In this document: in pieces, positions 32,839 through 42,157 of the stretch
How positions within the stretch are numbered: position 1 is the stretch's first letter
Layout of the letters: the number at the start of each line of letters is the position of its first letter
Assembly (NCBI GenBank): GCA_963921345.3
Contig: CAWUFE020000002.1
Location: forward strand, 1,178,001 to 1,242,000
Source of the DNA: Hoeflea_A sp963921345
Lineage (GTDB): Bacteria; Pseudomonadota; Alphaproteobacteria; Rhizobiales; Rhizobiaceae
DNA: 64,000 nucleotides
Direction of reading: 5' to 3'
Made by a program: the position numbers and the translations under genes
The notes under the pieces: model-generated
What the model was told of the DNA's origin: nothing
Databases searched by the model: none
The model's input: only the letters and a program-made list of their open reading frames with translations

Positions 32839-34959
32839 TCAGTCGCCTTGCAGGGCTTCGATCAGCGGCTGCAGTTGTTTATCATAGCGCTTCCAACGCT
32901 CCACCGAGCTTGTGTAGACCGGCTTGCGCACCTGGGCGACGCTGGCGGTCTTCACCGGCCGCGACGATTTGTGGAAGGCCAGGCAGGCATCGTCCCAGTC
33001 CAGTCCGCAATGGGCGACGAGACGTTTCGCCTGCGCTTGCGTATCGGCGACGACGTCCTCATAGACCGCGTCGACAAGCACACCCTCCGGCAGCACCTTG
33101 TGCCAATGCGCCATCAGATCCTCGTAGCGGCGGTAGTACCGCCCGAGCTCCGTCAGGTCGTAGCTGTGCGGCATGTCGTCCTTGAACAGCTTGGTGAAAG
33201 CCGAAAGGCAGGTATCGATCGGGTTGCGCCTGGTGTGAATGAATTTGGCGTTGGGAAACAGCGTCAGCAGCAGGCCGACAAAATAGTAGTTGGTCAGCAT
33301 CTTGTCGGTGACGCGGATTTCGTCGGTGATCTGCCCCTGAACGAAGTCGAGATAGTGTTCGGCGACCGAACGAAAGTGATCCGGCTTCATCCTGTGGATG
33401 ATATCAGGATATTTCGGCAGTGCCGGGAAGCGGCTGCGCAGGCTGCCGAGCGCATGGCTGAAGGTCTTGATCTCGCCGGCGCCGTGCGCCTTCGGATGCG
33501 ACGATATGATCTGCTCGACAAGGGTGCTGCCGGACCGCGGCATGCCGATGATGAAGACCGGCAGTTCGCTGTCAACACCGTCGAAGGCCGGCGCCTTGAA
33601 GTAGTCGGCGTCGAAGGCCGCCTTGATCTGGTCGAAAAACGAGAACACCTCCGCCTCGTTGTAGTCGAGACGTGCCCTCTTGTGCCGGGCGCCGGTGGAG
33701 ATGTGCTCGAAGGCCTCTTCGTACCGACCAAGATCGTCATAGGCCTTGCCGATGGCGAAATGCAGGCCCATGTAGCGGTCCGAATCGGGATTCTCCGCTT
33801 CCGCGAAGATCTGCTCCATATTCTCGACCAGGTCGGGCCGGTCGCCGAACTTGATGAGATCGGCAATGTTCGAATAGGCCCCTTGTGCCTTGGGGTTTTT
33901 CTCGAGCATCGCCTCGAATTGCTCCCGCGCTTCGTCGATGCGCCCCAGGGACTTGAACGCGATGCCGAGAAAATTGCGGGCGTCGGAATTGTCCGGGTCG
34001 ATTTCCAGGGCGCGCTCGAAATTCTTCAGGGCGTCGGCGTAGAGATCGAGCTCGTGATCGATCTGCCCGAGCAGCGTATAGGCGCCGGCATTGTCGGACT
34101 CCTCGTCCAAAGCCAGTTCGCCGGCCTTGCGCGCCATGTCGTAATTGCCCTTGCGCAACTGCACCCGGCCGACCGAGAGAAACAGTGCGACCGAGCGGTT
34201 GCCTGATTTCAGCGCGTCGTCCAGCACGCGCAGCGCCTCGTCGTCCATCTCGCGGGCAAAAAGCATGATCGCCAGGTTGTTGTAGGCATCGGCATATTTC
34301 GCATTGAGGCCGATGGCCTTGCGGTAGCAGAATTCGGCCTCTTCGAAGCGCTCTTCGGCGCGCAGTGCCGAGCCCATATTGTTGTAGGCTTCCGGATAGG
34401 CCTCGCGCAGTTCGACCGCCCGTTCGTAATGCACCATGGCATCGGAATTCTTGCCCTGGGCGCGGTAGGAGTTGCCGAGATTGTTGTGAACCTCGGGATA
34501 GTCCTCCTTCAGGGCAATGCAGCGAGCGTAGACATCGGTGGCCTTTTCGTATTCGCCCTTTTCGAAGTGAACGATGCCGAGATTGTTGTAGGCCTGGGGA
34601 TAGTCGGGATCGAGTTCGATCGCCTTTTCCAGCGCGATGCGGGCGGCGTCGAGCTTGCCGTTGAGACGTTCGAGCTCGCCGAGATTGGAATAGAAGTGGC
34701 TGGTCGGCTGCAGCCGGATGGCGTTCTTGAGCGCCTTGCGGGCATCCTCCCGGCGGTCCATGCCGACGAGGATCACGCCCATCATGCCGTGGGCGTCGGC
34801 CAGTCGCGGCCGTTGCTTGAGGAGTTGCAGGCACAATTGATGCGCCTGCGGTATCCGGCCGGTCGAGTAGATGTCGGCGATCTGCTTGAGAACGACCGGG
34901 ACCGGGACGGGCTGGGTCGCCTGCGGAGCGTTGGCGGAATTCTGTTGCAGCTTGTTCAT
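32839..34959 (-). CDS. TPR-repeat sulfotransferase family protein
   Basis: A 706-residue two-part protein. About residues 20-390 are a run of tetratricopeptide repeats, recognisable from repeated P-x-A-Y-N-N-L/M-G units such as DYPQAYNNLGIVHFEKGEYE and AYPEAYNNMGSALRAEERFE. The C-terminal part, from about residue 440, is a sulfotransferase domain: PVFIIGMPRSGSTLVEQII is the PAPS 5'-phosphosulfate loop and KFIHTRRNPIDTCLSAFTK the 3'-phosphate site. This architecture is common in alphaproteobacteria. Targets are unknown; surface glycans or proteins are plausible given the neighbouring outer-surface genes. Confidence 0.92.
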   Translation of the reverse strand: MNKLQQNSANAPQATQPVPVPVVLKQIADIYSTGRIPQAHQLCLQLLKQRPRLADAHGMMGVILVGMDRREDARKALKNAIRLQPTSHFYSNLGELERLNGKLDAARIALEKAIELDPDYPQAYNNLGIVHFEKGEYEKATDVYARCIALKEDYPEVHNNLGNSYRAQGKNSDAMVHYERAVELREAYPEAYNNMGSALRAEERFEEAEFCYRKAIGLNAKYADAYNNLAIMLFAREMDDEALRVLDDALKSGNRSVALFLSVGRVQLRKGNYDMARKAGELALDEESDNAGAYTLLGQIDHELDLYADALKNFERALEIDPDNSDARNFLGIAFKSLGRIDEAREQFEAMLEKNPKAQGAYSNIADLIKFGDRPDLVENMEQIFAEAENPDSDRYMGLHFAIGKAYDDLGRYEEAFEHISTGARHKRARLDYNEAEVFSFFDQIKAAFDADYFKAPAFDGVDSELPVFIIGMPRSGSTLVEQIISSHPKAHGAGEIKTFSHALGSLRSRFPALPKYPDIIHRMKPDHFRSVAEHYLDFVQGQITDEIRVTDKMLTNYYFVGLLLTLFPNAKFIHTRRNPIDTCLSAFTKLFKDDMPHSYDLTELGRYYRRYEDLMAHWHKVLPEGVLVDAVYEDVVADTQAQAKRLVAHCGLDWDDACLAFHKSSRPVKTASVAQVRKPVYTSSVERWKRYDKQLQPLIEALQGD

Positions 34960-34993
34960 GTCTGATGCCTTTGTTGAACCTCGACTGGTCGCG

Positions 34994-35509
34994 CTACTTC
35001 TTCAGTTGCGCGTTGAAGAAACCGTAAGCGTTGCCGTAGCCTTTGAGGTCCATGTCGAGTTCGACTCCCCGACCGTTGCGAAGCTTGTAGGTGACCTTGA
35101 GCGTTTCCTTGCGTGACAGCTCCCGCTCCCAGGCCTTGTCCATCGGGATCTCGGCGAAACAGCCGCGGCGGTTGCAGACGAAGAAGTCGGTTCGCACCCG
35201 CTCGATCCCTGGAAACTGAACGTTGATTCCTTTGCCGAGATCGACGCCCAGAGGAGCCCGCAAAACCGCCTTTTCAGATCCCTCGGGATCGCGGGTCAGG
35301 GTCCATGAAAAGATGAAAACGCTCTTTCCGGTCTTCTGGACCTTGCCGGTGAACGACTGGGCAAGGTTGCATCGGTTCTTGCTTTCCTCCAGCTCGACAC
35401 AGGCGACGGTCCATTTGTCGAATGTCTTCTGGATCCGTGTGGTCGCCTGAGCCTGGAGCAGGGTCGCGATGCATAACAGGCCGGTCAGGCCGAGAGCGGT
35501 TTTGCGCAT
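34994..35509 (-). CDS. Invasion-associated locus B (IalB) family protein
   Basis: A 171-residue exported protein with a signal peptide (RKTALGLTGLLCIATLLQAQ) and IalB-family features: FDKWTVACVELEESKNRCNL, SWTLTRDPEGSEKAVLRAPL and VCNRRGCFAEIPM with paired cysteines. ATG 35509 has AAGGAAG just upstream; the frame continues to 35542 without better support. In Bartonella the family contributes to host-cell entry, but it is widespread in free-living Hyphomicrobiales, where its role is unknown. It lies beside an autotransporter and a sulfotransferase. Confidence 0.9.
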   Translation of the reverse strand: MRKTALGLTGLLCIATLLQAQATTRIQKTFDKWTVACVELEESKNRCNLAQSFTGKVQKTGKSVFIFSWTLTRDPEGSEKAVLRAPLGVDLGKGINVQFPGIERVRTDFFVCNRRGCFAEIPMDKAWERELSRKETLKVTYKLRNGRGVELDMDLKGYGNAYGFFNAQLKK

Positions 35510-35573
35510 GGTGTTCTTCCTTCGTATCGTCTTGATTGCCAACAGGTTTGTGTCTCCTGTCTGAACATGCCTT

Positions 35574-35604
35574 CAGCCCGCCCGGTCCAGGACCGAACGG
35601 GCTG
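35574..35604. other. Near-perfect 31-bp palindrome
   Basis: CAGCCCG and CGGGCTG form outer arms and CGGTCC and GGACCG inner arms, interrupted by CC opposite AA. It lies in the 180-bp gap between the autotransporter and the IalB-like gene. As RNA it would form a strong hairpin, but no T-tract follows on either strand. Confidence 0.5.
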
Positions 35605-35650
35605 CAGGGAGGATGGATGCGCGACATCCGCCCGCGCCGCGCATCGGGAG

Positions 35651-35670
35651 CCCTTCCGTGCCCGGAAGGG
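35651..35670. other. 8-bp inverted repeat downstream of the autotransporter
   Basis: CCCTTCCG and CGGAAGGG flank TGCC, 20 bp after the autotransporter stop. It is a possible 3' hairpin for that transcript; no T-run follows on the minus strand. Confidence 0.4.
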
Positions 35671-35689
35671 TTCTGGCACCGGCCGACGG

Positions 35690-38600
35690 TCAGAAGTTCA
35701 CCTTGAACTTGCCGTAGCCGGAATGGTCCTGGTGGTCGGAGCCGAACTCGCCGAGATAGCCGAAGCTGAGGCTGACCCGATCGCCCATCACCACCGTCGT
35801 CGAGAAGTCGACGAAACCCGCGCCGCCGTGTTCGGGGCCGACGATCGTGAAGCCGGTGCCGAGCGGAGCGTTGATCAGCGTGTTGGTCACGCTGGCCTCA
35901 TCCGAGAAATTGTGCACGTAGCCCACGGCCAGTTCAGGCAGGATCGTTGTCCTTTCGCGTTTGATGCTGACCCCAGAGATGCGCACGCCGAGATAGCCGT
36001 CGACTTGGTCGTCATCGCCGCTGCCGCTCAAGGCGCTCGCCGCAAAGCCCGTTTCGACATAGTTGCCGACGCTGGCGCGCGTGTAGGACAGGCCGGCAAA
36101 CGGTGTCAGGTCGAAGCGCGCCTGGTTGAACTTGTGGCCGATCTCACCGGTGACGTTCCAGGCGTCCACGTCGAAACTCGCCGTATTCGTCCCGGACAAC
36201 GTGCCGATCGAGATCGTCCGCGTGGCACTGGCATCCCAGGCGCCGTAGCCGACGAAGCCGCGGGCATAGAAGCTCCCGGTATCATATTTGGCGTAGGCGC
36301 CGATCTGGTAGCCGGTGTCCTGGTTGACCGTGTTGCCATTGTCGAAATCGATATCGCCCGGGGCGTAGAGGCCGCCGGCGGCACCGATCAGCAGTCGCTC
36401 GTTGACCATGGCGTCGATCCCGAACAGCGCGGTGACCTGATTGTAGCTGTATCCGGAGGCGTTGCCGTCGCCGTCCTGGTCGCCATGTCCGCCCTGCACG
36501 CTCGCCCAAACCGAGCGCCGACCGTTGCCGCCCGCATCGCCTGCAAACAGCGGGTTGAGGAAGGCACTGGTCGATGTCCCCTCGTCCGGCGGATTGTCGG
36601 TGCGATCCTGGACGGCGTTGAGGAAGTAGCGGAACGAACCCAGCGCCGCCTGCAGGGTGCCGGCGTATTCGACACCGGATAGCTGGTCCAGCGCGTTCGG
36701 GTAGTCGGTGTCGTCGAGGGTGAACAGCTCGCCGATCAGGTCGGTGTAGTCCGCATAGGACGTCTGGTCCGCAAGCAGTGTCGAATAGGTCGTTTCGATG
36801 CCGGACGCGACGGATTTCTGGTTGATCGTAAGGCCGTCGACATCGTCAAAGGCGACCCGCGTCACGGTCAGGTCGACATTGTCCGACCCGTCATAGACGA
36901 CAGCGAGGTCGAGCAGAGGCGTATTGGGAAGAGACTCCGTGGCGAAGGTGCCGTTCCTCGTGTCCGCGTCGATGACGTCCTGGTAGGTCTGCGTGTTGGA
37001 ATAGAGCCCGGCAAGCGCGGTGACCATGATGGTGCCGTCCAGGTTGGCCGTGATGGCATCGATGCGCGAGATATCGGTGCTGCCGCCGAGGATCTCGAAG
37101 CCGATCGTCCCGTCCGACTGGACCGCGAAGGTGTCGACATAGGACGAATTCGGCCCGCGGTCTTCGTTGAGCGCCAGGATCAGTTTGCCACTATCGAAGA
37201 TGTCGAGCGTTCCGACATTGTCGTCGACGGTGGGATTGATGGCCCCGTCGAACCAGGTCGTGCCACCGGTGACATGGATCATGTCGCCGTCCTTGATTTC
37301 GACATGACCGGAAATCGACCCGTCGGCGCTGCTGCCGCGCCAGTTGAGCTGCACGGCATAGGTCGGGTGTTCGGTCATGAAGGCAAAGCCGTAGTCAAGC
37401 GTGCCGCTGCTGGTCACCCAGGCCGCAATGGTTCCACCGTCATTGGTGAAGCTTGGTGTGTTGGTGCCGGTTCCCGTCCCGGTCGCCGTATAGCTGCGGA
37501 AGCGGACCGCAATCGCTTCGGCGGTCGCGCCGATAGCGGCCACGTAGATGCTGCCGGTGTTTTCAAACGAACCGCCGCTCGCTTCGTCGGCGCGGATATC
37601 GAGACCGCGAACCAGTGCCGATCCGTCCGGTGCAGAGGCCATTACCGTCAGATTGCCGGAATTCACGAAAGATCCGGTGAGTGTTTCGGCGTCGAGGATG
37701 ATGCCGCGTGCCGACGCCGTTGCCGACCCCGCGCCGCCCACCAGCGCCAAGGCGTTGATGATCATGTCACCGCTGTTGGTGATACCCAGATTGGCCGTGA
37801 ATCCCTCGACATCCGAGAAGACGCGATAGCCCCGGGCATAGGCATAGGCATTGGACGTGTTCGCCGCGGTTCCGGCCGAGGCCGATGCCGTCGCCGTCGC
37901 TTTCACCGTGAAGCTGCCGCTGTTGTTGAAATCGGCGTTTACCGTCGTGACGTCGCCATCGACAATGTTCTGGCGCACCCCTCTCGCCTCGGCGGTGGCG
38001 GTTGCGGTGGCCGATATCGCCGTCTGGCTGCGGTGTTGGCCGAGCGCCACGGCAACCGCGGCGACCTCGAAGCTGCTGCTGTTGCTGAAACTCGCCGTGG
38101 CGCTGCCGCCCGTGATCGCCTGGACCGTCTGTTGAACGCCGTCCATCGTCGCCTGAGCCGAGGCGACGAAGCCGACGGCGCTGGCATCGGCCAGCAGAGC
38201 CATGCTGCCGCTGTTGTCGACGGTTGCGAGCGCGGTCTCGGCTTCCAGGACATTCTGATAGATCGCGTAGTCGGAGAACCGGGCGATGGCCGTGGCCGTC
38301 GCGCCGCTGGCATCCGCCAAAGCCGCGATGGACAGCGTGCCGGCATTCGTCAGTGTGGCGGTCGCCGAGCTTCCGGTATCACCGGTCGCCGAGACGGTCT
38401 GATAGATCACGTAGGAAGAGCCCACGGCGCTCGCCAGCGCCGCGCCGGCGGATGATGCCGTGGCCGTCGCCTGAGCGAGAACATCGAGGGTTCCGGTGGA
38501 TGTGTTGCTGATCGCCGCATCGGCCGTTTGGGCATCGCTTACGTCCTGATGAATGCCCGTATCGGAAAACTGTGCGAACGCGCTCGCCGCCAATTGGCCA

Positions 38601-41600
38601 TCTGCCTTGGCGTTGGCGTGGATGTTGAAGGACCCCTCATTCGTGATCGACGCCGTCGCCGTGCTACCGGCATCCCCGGTGGCGGTGACCGATTGCGAAA
38701 TGACCGTGTATTCGAAGGACGCCGTTGCCTTGGCCGGACCTGCCAGGGCCGTTGCCGTCGCCTGGGCAAGGATGTCGATCGTGCCGGTCGACGCATTGCT
38801 TATCTGGGCTTGCGCCGTGTAGGCCTCTTCGAGGTCCTGGCCGAGCGCGGTGTCCATGGTTGCAATGGCCGTTGCCGCCGTCTGACCGAGGGCCTTCGCG
38901 AGAACCTGGATGTTGAAGGTGCCGTCATTGGTCATCGACGCCGTCGCGATGCTGCCGGTGTCGTCGGTGGCGGACACGGACTGGCTGACGACCGTGTACA
39001 GATAAGCTGAAGCGATGGCCGCGCCTTCATCGGCGATAGCGGTGGCCTGGGCGAGGATATCCAGAGTTCCGGTCGAACTGTTGCTGATTGTCGCCTCGCC
39101 GATATAGGCATCGTCCACCGTCTGGACGATGGCATCCGAGGTGAAGGTTGCGAGCGCGGCGGCGCCTGCACCGCTGGCGAAGGCCAGCGCCTGGATGTTC
39201 AGGGTGCCGTCATTGGCAATTTCAGCGCTTGCCTCGCTGTTGACATCGTTCGTCGCCGAGACGGTTTGGTAGATCGCCGCCTCGGTGTAGGACGCGGTCG
39301 CCTTGGCAGCTCCCCCGGTCCCGGTGGCGAGTGCCGTGGCGCGCGCGATGATCTGCAGCGTCGACGTGTTGCTGATCTGGGCCAGGGAGGTGAAGCCGCC
39401 GTCGACCTCCTGATAAATCACCTCTTCATCGAAGGTTGCGAAAGCAGATGCCGCCGTCCTGCCCTGGGCGTGGGCGAGAGCAAGCAGATTGAACGTGCCG
39501 TCATTGGTGACCGAGGCAGTCGAAGTGCCGCCGACGTCGCTGGTTCCGCTGACGGCCTGATAGATGACGCTATCGGAAAGAATGCCGATTGCAACAGCCG
39601 CTCCGACCGTTGCGATGGCGGTTGCCTGTGCCATCATCTCAAAGGTCGAGGTGTTGCTGATCACCGCATTGGAGTCGTAACCGTCCTCGACATTCTGGTA
39701 GATGCCGTAATCGGAGAATATGGCGGATGCCGATGCCTCCGTGCCTTTGGCGTAGGCCAGGGCATGGATGCTCAGCGTACCTTCGTTGCTCAGCGACGCG
39801 ACGGCAGTGCTTCCGACATTGTTGGTCGCCGTCACGGCTTGTTCGATCGGCGTGTAATAGAACGACGCCGTCGCCACGGCCTTGCCGGATCTCGCAACGG
39901 CCGATGCGTCTGCAACAATCTCGAAAGTCGAGGTGTTGCTGATCAGAGCCTGAGCGGTATCGCCATCCGCGACATCCTGATAGATCACTGGGTCGCTGAA
40001 TGTCGCAACCGCCGTGGCTGTCCTCCCACCCTGAGCCTCGGCGCTGGCGCGGATGCTGAAAGACCCGTCGTTCGTGAAAGACGCAATGGCCGAACTTCCG
40101 ACATCATTGGTCGCCTCGACCGATTGGTCGACAACGGTGGAATGAAAGGTTGCAGTTGCCTTTGCAGCTCCGGTCGTCGCGGAGGCCGTGGCCTGCGCCA
40201 CGATCTCGAACGTTCCGGTCGTTGCGTTGGCGATCGATGCGCTGGCCGTGAAGCCGTCATGGGCCTCCTGGTCGATGACATCGGTCCCGAAAGACGCAAT
40301 GGCGGTTGCGATCATTCCCTTGCCAAACGCCAGCGACTGGACATTCAGGTTGCCTTCATTGGTGATCGACACCGATGCGAAGCTGTCGGCGGTGTCGAGC
40401 CCGACCGCGTTCTGTTCAATCGCGTCGTTCGTCACATTGGCGAACGCACTGGCGGTGGAGACGGCCGTTGCCCGCGCCGAGGCGACAATGTTCAATGCGC
40501 CGCTGTTTTCGAGCGTTACAGAACTGTCCTCGGCGCCGAAGGCGAACTGATCGATGGCCGAATTCACGATGGCGGACGCGTTGGCAATGTTGCCGGTGGC
40601 GGTCGCGGTGGCGATAATGTCGAGTGTCAGGAAGGACGTATTGGTCAGGCTCACTGAGGCCGTATCGCCGTCCGACCCGCTGGCACCCGCCGATTGAAAC
40701 ACGCCCCCGCCGAATCCGAACACACCCCCGCCGACAAGGGCTATGGCTTGAGCGGTCGTTCCGCTCGCTTTCGCCTGCGCGGCGATTTCGATGCTGCCGT
40801 CGTTGGTCAGGTCGATACTTACATTGTTGGCGCCGAAGGAACCCTGCAGGATACCGATCACACCTGCGCCAGCGGTTTCCGACGCGGTCGCCTGTGCCTT
40901 GACGGAAATGGTCGCGTCGGCTGCATTCGACAGTTCGATATCCAGCGACGTCGCGGTGGTGTTGGAGGCGACTTCGATAATCCCCAAGGCGCCTGCCTGG
41001 GCGAACGGCGCTGCGGATGCTCTCGCCAGGACGCTGATATCACCGCTGTTGGTGATGGTGACGTCGCCGGTTCCGTTGATGGTGAAGAACGGTGTCTGAC
41101 CGATGCCGATGCCGCCTGCGAATGCCAGGGCAGAGCTTCCGCCGCCGCCGATGCGGCTGGACATGACGTTGATGTTGCCGGTGTTGTTCAGGCTGGTGTC
41201 GGCGGCCGAGGAGATCCAGACGCCCGCTACCGGTGTCGCGAATGACTGGACGCCCGTGCCGGTGTTGGTGACGTTGATGTCGCCGTTGTTGGTAATGCCG
41301 TTGGCGATGTCTGCGGCGTCATGAATGTAGATGCCGACTTCAGAGGCCGAGATGGTCGCGCCGGAGGCATTTGTGACCCCGCCGCTGATGCTGCCGCCCG
41401 AGACCTCCAGCGCGATTTCGGGCGCAATCCCCAATGTCGACGAGTTGGTGACGTTTCCGGTGACGGTCGCGTTGTCGATAAAGACGAAATCCGTGGCGGG
41501 AAGCGTTATGCCGGCGGGAAACGTGCCGGTCAGCGTGGTTCCGGCCTGCGCGCCGCGCAGCCCACTTCCCATGACCATCGCAGCTACGGACGCACCGCCC

Positions 41601-41635
41601 AGCAGCCACCCCCGGGTGAGGGACCCTATTCTCAT
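35690..41635 (-). CDS. Large autotransporter (type Va) with long repetitive passenger
   Basis: A 1981-residue surface protein. A signal peptide (GWLLGGASVAAMVMG, cleaved near AQA) leads into a passenger of about 1650 residues rich in Ala, Ser, Thr and Asn. Between about residues 330 and 1150 it consists of alternating modules, one starting ISNTSTFEIVA-like and the other NDGTFNIQALA-like, giving a combined unit of about 95 residues. The last 280 residues are an autotransporter barrel (RRSVWASVQGGHGDQDGDGN to GYGKFKVNF) ending in Phe. Passengers of this kind fold as beta-helices and are usually adhesins. DQDGDGN inside the barrel resembles a calcium loop. It is divergent from a second autotransporter. 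Confidence 0.93.
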   Translation of the reverse strand: MRIGSLTRGWLLGGASVAAMVMGSGLRGAQAGTTLTGTFPAGITLPATDFVFIDNATVTGNVTNSSTLGIAPEIALEVSGGSISGGVTNASGATISASEVGIYIHDAADIANGITNNGDINVTNTGTGVQSFATPVAGVWISSAADTSLNNTGNINVMSSRIGGGGSSALAFAGGIGIGQTPFFTINGTGDVTITNSGDISVLARASAAPFAQAGALGIIEVASNTTATSLDIELSNAADATISVKAQATASETAGAGVIGILQGSFGANNVSIDLTNDGSIEIAAQAKASGTTAQAIALVGGGVFGFGGGVFQSAGASGSDGDTASVSLTNTSFLTLDIIATATATGNIANASAIVNSAIDQFAFGAEDSSVTLENSGALNIVASARATAVSTASAFANVTNDAIEQNAVGLDTADSFASVSITNEGNLNVQSLAFGKGMIATAIASFGTDVIDQEAHDGFTASASIANATTGTFEIVAQATASATTGAAKATATFHSTVVDQSVEATNDVGSSAIASFTNDGSFSIRASAEAQGGRTATAVATFSDPVIYQDVADGDTAQALISNTSTFEIVADASAVARSGKAVATASFYYTPIEQAVTATNNVGSTAVASLSNEGTLSIHALAYAKGTEASASAIFSDYGIYQNVEDGYDSNAVISNTSTFEMMAQATAIATVGAAVAIGILSDSVIYQAVSGTSDVGGTSTASVTNDGTFNLLALAHAQGRTAASAFATFDEEVIYQEVDGGFTSLAQISNTSTLQIIARATALATGTGGAAKATASYTEAAIYQTVSATNDVNSEASAEIANDGTLNIQALAFASGAGAAALATFTSDAIVQTVDDAYIGEATISNSSTGTLDILAQATAIADEGAAIASAYLYTVVSQSVSATDDTGSIATASMTNDGTFNIQVLAKALGQTAATAIATMDTALGQDLEEAYTAQAQISNASTGTIDILAQATATALAGPAKATASFEYTVISQSVTATGDAGSTATASITNEGSFNIHANAKADGQLAASAFAQFSDTGIHQDVSDAQTADAAISNTSTGTLDVLAQATATASSAGAALASAVGSSYVIYQTVSATGDTGSSATATLTNAGTLSIAALADASGATATAIARFSDYAIYQNVLEAETALATVDNSGSMALLADASAVGFVASAQATMDGVQQTVQAITGGSATASFSNSSSFEVAAVAVALGQHRSQTAISATATATAEARGVRQNIVDGDVTTVNADFNNSGSFTVKATATASASAGTAANTSNAYAYARGYRVFSDVEGFTANLGITNSGDMIINALALVGGAGSATASARGIILDAETLTGSFVNSGNLTVMASAPDGSALVRGLDIRADEASGGSFENTGSIYVAAIGATAEAIAVRFRSYTATGTGTGTNTPSFTNDGGTIAAWVTSSGTLDYGFAFMTEHPTYAVQLNWRGSSADGSISGHVEIKDGDMIHVTGGTTWFDGAINPTVDDNVGTLDIFDSGKLILALNEDRGPNSSYVDTFAVQSDGTIGFEILGGSTDISRIDAITANLDGTIMVTALAGLYSNTQTYQDVIDADTRNGTFATESLPNTPLLDLAVVYDGSDNVDLTVTRVAFDDVDGLTINQKSVASGIETTYSTLLADQTSYADYTDLIGELFTLDDTDYPNALDQLSGVEYAGTLQAALGSFRYFLNAVQDRTDNPPDEGTSTSAFLNPLFAGDAGGNGRRSVWASVQGGHGDQDGDGNASGYSYNQVTALFGIDAMVNERLLIGAAGGLYAPGDIDFDNGNTVNQDTGYQIGAYAKYDTGSFYARGFVGYGAWDASATRTISIGTLSGTNTASFDVDAWNVTGEIGHKFNQARFDLTPFAGLSYTRASVGNYVETGFAASALSGSGDDDQVDGYLGVRISGVSIKRERTTILPELAVGYVHNFSDEASVTNTLINAPLGTGFTIVGPEHGGAGFVDFSTTVVMGDRVSLSFGYLGEFGSDHQDHSGYGKFKVNF
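38150..40640 (-). repeat. About eight copies of a 94-96-residue (about 285-bp) bipartite coding repeat
   Basis: Within the large autotransporter, modules with N-T-S-T-F/L-E/D-I-V/L-A alternate with modules with N-D/E-G-T/S-F/L-N/S-I-x-A-L-A. Successive combined units counted by eye are 94, 95 and 96 residues. Each module also ends in a Y-Q-x-V segment such as IYQNVEDG or IYQTVSAT. Divergence between copies is high, so the array is old, and boundaries are approximate. Confidence 0.75.
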
Positions 41636-42157
41636 TTTGCACCGTCAACGGTCTACGGTCGACGCGTTTTCACCTGCGTCTCCGCATCCTCGTTTGTCCG
41701 GTTCGGATACCCCATCTGACGCTGAAATCGATGCCGGATTGGCCATCCGGGCGGTCGATTGTTCTGTTCAGCGCGCGTTACGAACCAAGCCAAATTCTGG
41801 ATCTGGTCTGGTCCCCCCTGTTTCCCGGGTAACCGTAAAATTTTGTGACCGCAAGACAAAAATTCACAGCCGGCGGCAAAAAGAAACAGCTGTGCACAAT
41901 TGCAACAGCTGCGGGAACAGCGTCAAGATCCCGTCTTTTACCGTGGATTTCGCAGCGCGATCCTGCAGTCGCGGGAGTGCACGCCATGGCAGCGCAATCC
42001 CTGAATCCTGCCAACTGATGCCGAATTTCAACAACAACCGTAAATTGATTCCGCCTGTCACTTTTAACAGTTGGCGGGTGGGCGGGCCACAGACTACCCT
42101 CGTAACAGGTTCATTCCGAATCAGGGGCCGGAATTCCGACCAGATGGGGAAATTTTC
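41636..42157. other. 522-bp intergenic region between divergent autotransporters
   Basis: No gene is supported here. The region must hold promoters for both autotransporters. The plus-strand gene has GGGGA 7 bp before its start; the minus-strand gene has no clear ribosome site. Short dyads are present, for example CCGCC and GGCGG arms around 42050-42076, but none is convincing as an operator. The open frame crossing it on the plus strand lacks coding character. Confidence 0.5.
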
